Below are positions 49,109-54,793 of a DNA stretch of 54,793 bases, one piece after another. The stretch is from Acidimicrobiales bacterium (GTDB lineage: Bacteria; Actinomycetota; Acidimicrobiia; Acidimicrobiales; SZUA-35). The DNA lies in contig JABDIY010000120.1 in NCBI GenBank assembly GCA_013003535.1, positions 1-54,793 on the forward strand, in the 5' to 3' direction. The first letter of the stretch is position 1, and every line of letters begins with the position of its first letter. The translations under genes were made by a program, and so were the position numbers. The notes under the pieces are model-generated. The model worked only from the letters and a program-made list of their open reading frames with translations. It was not told the origin of the DNA and did no database searches.

Positions 49109-50893
49109 ATGAAATCCTTCACCGGCCCGAAGTTGACCGTTACCCCGAAGCCGCATCTCGTCCAGATCCTGAGCGACGCAGTTGCCGCGGATCCCGGAGC
49201 GGCCATCGCCGCCTCCCGGGACGGAGACAGCTTCAGGGACGTGAGCTCCAAAGACTTCCAGGATCGGGTCCGGGCGGTTGCCCAGGGTCTGATCGCCTCG
49301 GGCGTTGCCGCGGGGGATCGGGTTGCTCTCATGAGTGCCACCCGCATGGAATGGGCGATCGCCGATTTTGCCATCATGTCTGCGGGAGCAGTCACCGTCC
49401 CTATCTACGACAGCTCTTCCGCCGAGCAGGTGGCATGGATCGTGGGAAACAGCGAGTCGGTGCTGACACTTGTGGAAACCGACGCCATGGCCACAGAATT
49501 CGACTCCGTCGCCTCAGGACTTTCCTCTTGCCGTGAACGCTTGGTGATCGAGGGAGGAGCGTTGGACACCTTGATTGCCCGCGGCGCCGAGGTTCCCGAG
49601 TCTGAGGTGGAGGCCCGGATCGCGGGGATCACGCCAGACTCACTGGCCACGGTGATCTATACGTCAGGCACAACTGGCCGTCCAAAGGGGTGCATGCTCA
49701 CGCACCGCAATCTGGCCACCAACGTTGCTCAAGGGGTCAGTGCTACCGACGACATGTTTCAAGATGGTGACTCGGCTCTCATCTTTCTCCCCTTGGCCCA
49801 TATTCTCACCAAGACCACGTTCCTCTTCTGCCTTCAGCGAGGGGTTCGAGTTATCTTTGCCACCGACGTAGCGCATCTCGCTGAAGAGCTGAAGATGGCT
49901 TCGCCCGAATTCATGTCGGCGGTCCCTCGCATTTTCGAGAAGATCTACAACGGTGCCCAGAAAAAGGCGTACGACGAGGGCAAGGGCAAGATTTTTGACC
50001 GGGCTGCCGACGTGGCAATTGCGTATAGCCGTCAGAAGCAGAGCGGGAGCGTGTCGCTTCCCATCAAGATCCAGCATGCGATCTTCAACAAGCTGGTGTA
50101 CAGCAAACTGGCCGCAGCCTTTGGCGGCAAGATGCGGGTTGCGGTCAGTGGTGGCGGTCCACTCGGTGAGCGGCTGTGTTCGTTCTTCGATGGCGTCGGC
50201 GTGAAGATCTACGAGGGGTATGGACTCACAGAAACGTCGCCCACACTCACGATCAATACGGCCAAGGCCTGGCGACCCGGTACTGTGGGCATGCCATCTG
50301 CTGATACCGAGATTCGTATCGCCGAAGATGGCGAGATACAGGCCAAAGGGCCTCAGGTGTTCAGCGGGTACTGGAAGAATCCTGAGGCGACCGCCGAAGT
50401 CTTCGATGATGGCTGGTTCGCCACTGGCGACATCGGTGAGATCGACCCCGACGGCTTCGTGAAGATCACGGGACGGAAAAAGGAGCTGATCGTGACGGCA
50501 GGCGGCAAGAACGTGGCGCCGGCTCCGCTGGAGGATCGCCTCAGGGCCCATCCGTTGATCAGTCAGGCGATGGTGGTGGGCGACAATCAACCGTTCATCG
50601 CGTGCTTGATCGCTATTGACGCCGATTCGTTCCCCGGGTGGGTGAAGTCCAACGATCTTGGAGATCTCAGCATGGCCGACGCCGCAGACAACGAGGCGCT
50701 GCGAGCCGAGGTGCAGTCTGCGATAGATGAAGCCAACAAGTCTGTTTCCAAGGCTGAGTCGATCCGCAAGTTTGCGATCTTGCCGAGTGATCTCTCTATT
50801 GAGAACGGTGAACTCACCCCCACCTTGAAGGTGAAGCGCATGGTTGTGGCCGATCACTACAAGCAACAATTGGACGCTCTGTACTCCAGCTGA
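49109..50893 (+). CDS. Long-chain fatty acid--CoA ligase (FadD15-like)
   Basis: AMP-forming acyl-CoA synthetase of 594 residues, the length of FadD15-type actinobacterial long-chain ligases. VIYTSGTTGRPKGCMLTHRN (about 180-199), the gate segment IFLPLAHILTKTTFLFCLQR, YGLTETSPTLTIN, WFATGDIGEIDPDGFVKITG and GRKKELIVTAGGKNVAP (with the adenylation Lys region) are all present. It activates long-chain fatty acids for degradation or lipid synthesis. It stands apart from the other acyl-CoA synthetase at 46216 and is much longer. Confidence 0.92.
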   Translation: MKSFTGPKLTVTPKPHLVQILSDAVAADPGAAIAASRDGDSFRDVSSKDFQDRVRAVAQGLIASGVAAGDRVALMSATRMEWAIADFAIMSAGAVTVPIYDSSSAEQVAWIVGNSESVLTLVETDAMATEFDSVASGLSSCRERLVIEGGALDTLIARGAEVPESEVEARIAGITPDSLATVIYTSGTTGRPKGCMLTHRNLATNVAQGVSATDDMFQDGDSALIFLPLAHILTKTTFLFCLQRGVRVIFATDVAHLAEELKMASPEFMSAVPRIFEKIYNGAQKKAYDEGKGKIFDRAADVAIAYSRQKQSGSVSLPIKIQHAIFNKLVYSKLAAAFGGKMRVAVSGGGPLGERLCSFFDGVGVKIYEGYGLTETSPTLTINTAKAWRPGTVGMPSADTEIRIAEDGEIQAKGPQVFSGYWKNPEATAEVFDDGWFATGDIGEIDPDGFVKITGRKKELIVTAGGKNVAPAPLEDRLRAHPLISQAMVVGDNQPFIACLIAIDADSFPGWVKSNDLGDLSMADAADNEALRAEVQSAIDEANKSVSKAESIRKFAILPSDLSIENGELTPTLKVKRMVVADHYKQQLDALYSS

Positions 50894-50901
50894 GAAAGGC
50901 G

Positions 50902-51075
50902 TCAGGCCGCCCGCTTCTGTGATGGCAACGAAGATGGGTGAGGGTTTGATGAGATCAGCCGCGGTTTTGCAGCGGCCGCCGGGTCGACCCATTGGATAGG
51001 ACCGAAGGCGGCCATGAGCCGGGCCGCCGCGCCGGCCACGTCAGTGGGCGTTGGGGATAACACGTGATCGTTCAT
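50902..51075 (-). CDS. Possible small protein (57 residues), unverified
   Basis: Minus-strand frame from ATG 51075 to TGA 50902, with residues MNDHVLSPTPTDVAGAAARL at its start and GPIQWVDPAAAAKP in the middle. Codon choice looks like the neighbours, and a CATGCT hexamer lies 6 bases upstream. No homology is recognised and the C-terminus is Ser/Pro-rich. It is the only candidate gene in the 243-base gap; it could equally be non-coding. Confidence 0.3.
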   Translation of the reverse strand: MNDHVLSPTPTDVAGAAARLMAAFGPIQWVDPAAAAKPRLISSNPHPSSLPSQKRAA

Positions 51076-51136
51076 GGGTTCAGCATGACCAGGGGGTGTG
51101 ACAGATTTCGTCCGGGCGGGATCCGCGGTGCCGCTC

Positions 51137-51760
51137 CTACGTCTTCAGGACTGCGGTGAACCCTGCGAGAAGTCGTCCAACTGCACCTTCAAATTGTTCG
51201 CTGTCGTTATGTAGACGGGCGAGCAGCATCGCCCCCTCGAGTTCGCTGAGCACAAACCGTGCAATTTCGCTGGTCTGACCCTCGAATCGTAGTGATCCGT
51301 CCAACCGCCCGTCATCGAGTACGTGTGCGAGCCACGTTTCGTTACGGTCAAAGAACTCCATAACGGCTTGCTGAACGGCCGAAGGTAGGGTTTGGTATTC
51401 GGCGGCGAGCATTCCGCACAAACACATTCGTCCACTTCGGACGACGTCCACATAGATTTGCGTGTAGTTCGCCAGCATGCCCCGGGAATCGAGACGCAGA
51501 GCATCGATGTCAGCCAGCGACCGGTCGAACCGCTCGGTGTAGCGGGCGACCAGCGAACGCACCATTTCGGCCTTGTTGGGGAAATGATAATGCAGGGCGG
51601 GTTTCGTTAGTTCTAGCTCAGCTGCGATGTGGGCATAGCTGAACCCATTGAACCCTCGGGTTTGGACCAGTCGCTCGGCGACGTCGAGGATGCGCTCCGA
51701 GGTCTCGATTTCCTGTGCGGCGTTTTGGTTCATGGTTGGAACTTCGACATACCCCATCAT
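51137..51760 (-). CDS. TetR/AcrR family transcriptional regulator
   Basis: Regulator of 207 residues. The N-terminal helix-turn-helix (GFSYAHIAAELELTKPALHYHFPNKAEMV in pattern; core AHIAAELELTKPALHYHF, about 40-57) is typical of TetR. The C-terminal ligand domain contains a Cys-x-Cys (RMCLCGMLA) and is of the TetR_C type found in repressors of small-molecule operons. AAGGTG precedes ATG 51760; ATG 51757 and 51733 are alternatives. An ACTTAC-CA-GTAAGT palindrome 17 bases upstream suggests self-regulation and control of the divergent cupin operon. Confidence 0.88.
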   Translation of the reverse strand: MMGYVEVPTMNQNAAQEIETSERILDVAERLVQTRGFNGFSYAHIAAELELTKPALHYHFPNKAEMVRSLVARYTERFDRSLADIDALRLDSRGMLANYTQIYVDVVRSGRMCLCGMLAAEYQTLPSAVQQAVMEFFDRNETWLAHVLDDGRLDGSLRFEGQTSEIARFVLSELEGAMLLARLHNDSEQFEGAVGRLLAGFTAVLKT

Positions 51761-51777
51761 AAACACCTTGACCACTG

Positions 51778-51791
51778 ACTTACCAGTAAGT
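51778..51791. promoter_or_regulatory. TetR-type operator ACTTAC-CA-GTAAGT
   Basis: Perfect 6-bp inverted arms with a 2-base centre, between the TetR gene and the divergent cupin operon. Symmetry and size fit TetR-family operators. Confidence 0.65.
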
Positions 51792-51866
51792 AAAATCCGA
51801 CTCATTCGCTCTCGTGCACCCACCCAAAGGCTTGCTGCGGGGGCCCAGTTTTTGGAAGGTGTCAAG

Positions 51867-52220
51867 GTGCACAACACAGAGCACAGAAGCTTTGGCGAGC
51901 CAGACGAGACGCGCAAGTTCCCGCACGGTCGCGCCGAAATTGTCAAGATTGGCGGAGGAGAAATTGGGAGACTGATCTTCGAGCCTGGTTGGCGGTGGTC
52001 TACCGACGTGAAACCCCTTGCCAACACCGCGAGCTGCGAAGCACCCCACTTCCAGTACCACGTGAGTGGCCGGCTGGGAATACTGATGGATGACGGCACC
52101 GAGTTCATTGCTCAACCCGGTGACGTGACGTCACTACCGAGCGGGCATGATGCCTGGGTTGTGGGCGACGAGCCGGTCACTGTCGTCGATTGGTTCGGGG
52201 CCTCCTCGTATGCCAAATAG
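51867..52220 (+). CDS. Cupin domain protein
   Basis: Small cupin of 117 residues. The beta-barrel holds HFQYHVSGRLGILMDDG and AQPGDVTSLPSGHDAWV, the two half-motifs around the possible metal site; His residues are partial relative to canonical cupins. The GTG start at 51867 follows GGAAGG at good spacing. First gene of a three-gene operon with SnoaL-like and DinB-like proteins; the order suggests handling of a small hydrophobic or aromatic compound under TetR control, which is inference. Confidence 0.75.
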   Translation: MHNTEHRSFGEPDETRKFPHGRAEIVKIGGGEIGRLIFEPGWRWSTDVKPLANTASCEAPHFQYHVSGRLGILMDDGTEFIAQPGDVTSLPSGHDAWVVGDEPVTVVDWFGASSYAK

Positions 52221-52572
52221 AACAGAACACCAACTGAACGCAAGGGAGGTCGTGGATCAGTTCGGCTTCGCGTGGGCAAGCCATGATCTCGACGCATCTC
52301 TGAGGCTGATCACCACTGACTGCATTTTCGAGACTACAAGTCCTGCCCCGAATGGCGTTCGATGCCAGGGGCGAGACGCTATACGAGATGCCTGGCAGCC
52401 AATTTTCGACGATCCCCAAAGTCGATTTGAGATCGAAGAAACGATCGACGCCGGCGACCGAGTCGTCCAGCTCTGGCGTTATAACTGGGCCGACGGTCAT
52501 GTGCGTGGTGTCGATGTCTATCGGGTACGAGATGGCCTCGTAGCCGAGAAACTCTCCTATGTGAAAGGTTGA
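52210..52572 (+). CDS. SnoaL-like / NTF2-fold protein
   Basis: Protein of 120 residues in the SnoaL-like (NTF2 fold) group. VVDQFGFAWASHDLDASLRL, IFETTSPAPNGVRCQGRDAI and DGHVRGVDVYRVRDGLVAEK match the pattern of such polyketide-cyclase or isomerase-like domains. The Asp pair common in the active cleft is present. ATG 52210 lies 11 bases inside the cupin gene. Substrate unknown. Confidence 0.82.
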   Translation: MPNRTEHQLNAREVVDQFGFAWASHDLDASLRLITTDCIFETTSPAPNGVRCQGRDAIRDAWQPIFDDPQSRFEIEETIDAGDRVVQLWRYNWADGHVRGVDVYRVRDGLVAEKLSYVKG

Positions 52573-53186
52573 TGATAACTACTCACACTCCGCTCCGAGA
52601 GACTGACCTCCCTGCCTTGCATCGTCGAGCGCTGAGTTCAACCCGCAGGTTCCTCGTTGCTGTCGAGGCGAATCAGTGGAGCAACATGACCCCGTGCGAT
52701 GACTGGGACGTCAGGTCTGTTGCCAATCACATCGTGGCTGGCAATCTGTGGGCGGCAGAGCTTGCCTCGGGTCGAACAATCGACGACGTGGGCGACCGGC
52801 TCAATGGGAACCAGCTCGGAGACAATCCCATCGAGGCCTTCGACCGATCCGCCGAGATGGCGGCTCACGCATTCGAGACTCCCGGAGTTCTCAGAGCGCC
52901 TTGTGCCGTTTCCTACGGACCAGTGCCGGGCTCGGTGTACCTCGGACATCGCTTCCTCGACGTGTTGATCCACGGGTGGGACATCGCCGTGGCGACGGGG
53001 CAGGAGCCAGCCCTCGATCCCAGCCTCGTCGAGGCGTGCCAAACTGTCATCGAGCCGCAGATCGAGCAGCTCCAGGCGAGCGGCATGTTCGGCTCAGTTC
53101 GCGGAACGGGCCAGTCGACCGACCCCCAAGCTCGATTGCTTCAGGCGCTCGGTCGCACCGTGCCGCAACCAATGCCCGTTCTCTAG
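52572..53186 (+). CDS. TIGR03086 family metal-binding protein (DinB/mycothiol isomerase-like)
   Basis: Protein of 204 residues in the four-helix DinB-like fold. [20 protein letters not shown] (about 42-61) carries the first His ligand, and [20 protein letters not shown] the downstream His pair, as in mycothiol-dependent maleylpyruvate isomerase and related actinobacterial proteins. A link to mycothiol conjugation or isomerisation is a family-level guess. ATG 52572 overlaps the previous stop (TGATG). The stop overlaps the convergent CaiB-type gene by four bases. Confidence 0.85.
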   Translation: MITTHTPLRETDLPALHRRALSSTRRFLVAVEANQWSNMTPCDDWDVRSVANHIVAGNLWAAELASGRTIDDVGDRLNGNQLGDNPIEAFDRSAEMAAHAFETPGVLRAPCAVSYGPVPGSVYLGHRFLDVLIHGWDIAVATGQEPALDPSLVEACQTVIEPQIEQLQASGMFGSVRGTGQSTDPQARLLQALGRTVPQPMPVL

Positions 53187-54325
53187 CCGATGGCGCCGCA
53201 CGCCCGTAGCTCGCTGAGCCGGTCTTCCCAGCCGATGAGGGCCAATACCTCGGCGGTGTCGGCGCCCGGGGCCACAGGCGGCCCCTGGATCGCTCCGGGC
53301 GTTCTGGTGAACCGTGGCATCGGGCTTGGCTGGGTGACGCCGCCGACCTCGGTAAACACCCCGCGAGCAATGTTGTGCGGGTGTCGGGTGGCCTCCTCCA
53401 TGGACAGAACGGGGGCGAAACACACATCGGTTTGTTCCATGAGGTCACACCATTCCGCTCGGGTCTTCTGAGCGAATACTTCGGCCAGCCTCGCCTTCAG
53501 CTCTGGCCACCGCTCGCGGTCCATCTGGTGGGCAAATTGCGGATCAGAGACCAGTTCCGTGATCTCCATGAGCTGGGCGTAGAACTGCGGTTCGATCGAT
53601 CCGATGCTCACGTATTCTCCGTCGGCGCACTGGTAAACGTCGTAGAAGTGCGCACCTGTGTCCAGCATGTTGGTCCCGCGCTCATCGGACCAGATGCCCA
53701 TCGCTTTGAAACCCCACATCATGTTCATGAGGCTGGCAGCCCCTTCGACCATGGCGACGTCTACCACCTGACCCTTCCCGCTGCCTCGAGCTTCCAGAAT
53801 CCCGCAGACGATCCCAAAAGCACAAAACATTGCGCCGCCACCGAAGTCCCCAACCAGGTTGATCGGGGGGACGGGGGCCTCGCCAGCACGACCGAGTGCG
53901 TGGAGTGCTCCAGACAACGCGATGTAATTGATGTCATGGCCAGCGGAGGCGGCATACGGCCCATCCTGGCCCCAGCCCGTCATGCGGGCATAGACCAGCG
54001 CAGGGTTGGCAGCTAGGCAGTCATCAGGACCCAAACCGAGGCGTTCAGTAACCCCAGGACGAAACCCCTCCAGCAGAGCTTCGGCATTGCGAACCAGTTC
54101 GAGAACCAGATCTCGGCCTTCGGGAGTCTTCAGATTCACAGCAATGGATTTGCGGCCTCGATTCAGGGTGTCGAACGCGGCGGCAGGATGAGGCGAGTTC
54201 GGGTTGTCAGTAGTGCGATCCACCCGAATCACCGTGGCTCCCATGTCGGAGAGCAGCCCGGCGGCGAAGGGACCGGGCCCGATTCCGGCAAGTTCCACAA
54301 TGGTCACGTCGTGTAAGGGTCCCAT
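53183..54325 (-). CDS. CaiB/BaiF CoA-transferase family protein, alpha-methylacyl-CoA racemase-like
   Basis: Class III CoA-transferase fold of 380 residues. [40 protein letters not shown] and [17 protein letters not shown] are family motifs. [13 protein letters not shown] (His) and [11 protein letters not shown] (Asp) with [10 protein letters not shown] (Glu) match the catalytic trio of alpha-methylacyl-CoA racemase rather than formyl-CoA transferase. It would invert the 2-methyl centre of branched acyl-CoAs before beta-oxidation. TAGCGT ends 9 bases upstream of the ATG. Confidence 0.9.
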   Translation of the reverse strand: MGPLHDVTIVELAGIGPGPFAAGLLSDMGATVIRVDRTTDNPNSPHPAAAFDTLNRGRKSIAVNLKTPEGRDLVLELVRNAEALLEGFRPGVTERLGLGPDDCLAANPALVYARMTGWGQDGPYAASAGHDINYIALSGALHALGRAGEAPVPPINLVGDFGGGAMFCAFGIVCGILEARGSGKGQVVDVAMVEGAASLMNMMWGFKAMGIWSDERGTNMLDTGAHFYDVYQCADGEYVSIGSIEPQFYAQLMEITELVSDPQFAHQMDRERWPELKARLAEVFAQKTRAEWCDLMEQTDVCFAPVLSMEEATRHPHNIARGVFTEVGGVTQPSPMPRFTRTPGAIQGPPVAPGADTAEVLALIGWEDRLSELRACGAIG

Positions 54326-54445
54326 GGACAGCGGACGCTAATTGCTGGGTTCGTCGGGGTCAAAACTCTCAAGCCCTCTGTGGTCTTTGCCGAAGATTGT
54401 TGCAGCAACACGATTGGATCGTCAGTACCTGACCCGGCTCGCGTT

Positions 54446-54469
54446 CGGGGCTGTCCGCCGCCAGCCCCG
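54446..54469. promoter_or_regulatory. 8-bp perfect hairpin in the leader of the last gene
   Basis: CGGGGCTG (54446-54453) and CAGCCCCG (54462-54469) are exact inverted arms around an 8-base loop. Located 143 bases before the ATG at 54612; either a leader structure or a terminator of something outside this strand. No long T-run. Confidence 0.4.
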
Positions 54470-54611
54470 GGCGCATTTCTCTAGCCCGTAGGTAACGATT
54501 CCCTGACAGTATGAGTCATTCGGACGGATTGCCTACATGAATGCCAAATGGTGTCGTAGTGTGACGGTACGGCCGCTCAACGGAGCGCGGTCAGAAAAGG
54601 TAAAATCATCA

Positions 54612-54788
54612 ATGCATACCCCAATTGATCCCTCCCGATTGCTCGGACGAAACTCTGAAGTCCACACCGGGACCGGCGTGATTACTGGAACAATCCTTGC
54701 GGTTGGCATGACGGGCGTGAGCGTCCAATGTGTCGATCAGGTGATCCGGGTCGCATCTGCAGACTTGCGAAGCATCCGCCCGATCTAG
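54612..54788 (+). CDS. Small protein of unknown function (58 residues)
   Basis: The 58-residue product MHTPIDPSRLLGRNSEVHTG...SIRPI has a Gly/Val/Ile/Thr-rich middle (GVITGTILAVGMTGVSVQCV) that looks like a small SH3- or KOW-type barrel, but no family is recognised. ATG 54612 follows AAAAGG and TAAAAT; an upstream in-frame ATG at 54537 would add 25 residues. The stop is inside the window. Confidence 0.5.
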   Translation: MHTPIDPSRLLGRNSEVHTGTGVITGTILAVGMTGVSVQCVDQVIRVASADLRSIRPI

Positions 54789-54793
54789 GGCCA

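Noticed and set aside
49664-50992. 442-residue minus-strand frame antisense to the long-chain acyl-CoA ligase gene
   Set aside because: The plus-strand gene is clearly real. Long antisense frames are common in high-GC DNA; the same applies to 38687-39946, 40606-41964 and 2385-3227.
51760-52108. N-terminal extension of the TetR gene to 52108
   Set aside because: The added 116 residues lie antisense to the cupin gene and have no TetR counterpart; the operator and Shine-Dalgarno lie inside it.

Overview
The window looks like chromosomal DNA of a high-GC actinobacterium, most likely of the Acidimicrobiia (Ilumatobacter-like) type; this is inference from gene content. Pointers are a complete conservon-type histidine kinase/roadblock/DUF742/GTPase cassette, a TIGR03086 (mycothiol-isomerase-like) protein, several acyl-CoA enzymes, secreted DUF4214 proteins, a separate yajC-secD-secF set, and the actinobacterial neighbourhoods ruvC-ruvA-ruvB and secDF-rel-hisS-aspS-rarA. 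At more than 20 genes a TAnnnT-like -10 hexamer ends only 6-9 bases before an ATG or GTG, so leaderless transcription seems to be the default. The sugar-transport genes instead have Shine-Dalgarno sequences.

Layout. 1-2164: partial SDR oxidoreductase and a DUF2207 membrane protein. 2373-3242: HMG-CoA lyase homologue. 3296-10114: an alpha-galactoside-type sugar locus (GH36 alpha-galactosidase, two ABC permeases, a lipoprotein binding protein, a DeoR regulator) with no ATPase gene. 10138-13382: acetoacetyl-CoA synthetase and homoserine kinase, separated by a 413-bp element with 76-bp inverted ends. 13402-19967: mixed metabolism (amino-acid oxidase, SDR, nitroreductase, acyl-CoA dehydrogenase) with secreted or membrane proteins (HExxH protein, DUF4214-M15 peptidase). 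20008-20785: Phd/VapC-like toxin-antitoxin module behind a 26-bp perfect palindrome. 20797-22989: two unknown proteins, an alpha/beta hydrolase and a HAD phosphatase.

23417-27494: the four-gene conservon. 27540-30770: ruvC-ruvA-ruvB-queA with 1-4 base overlaps. 30872-36186: DUF4214-phosphodiester-glycosidase protein, then yajC-secD-secF-tgt on the minus strand; queA and tgt both serve queuosine synthesis. 36264-44526: rel, a tRNA-Leu, hisS, aspS, rarA and small membrane proteins. 44541-50893: thioredoxin/NHL protein, two acyl-CoA synthetases, and two lipoproteins, one with a subtilisin-inhibitor-like domain. 50902-53186: a TetR regulator with a clear operator, divergent from a cupin/SnoaL/DinB-like operon. 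53183-54788: a CaiB-type CoA-transferase or racemase and a small unknown gene.

The most interesting items are three intergenic clusters of inverted half-units (2186-2321, 12107-12519, 18770-18852) that look like one family of REP/BIME- or MITE-like elements; a Tgt lacking its three zinc cysteines; an HMG-CoA lyase homologue with serine at the catalytic-loop cysteine; and paired DUF4214 fusion proteins. I see no phage, insertion sequence or CRISPR array.
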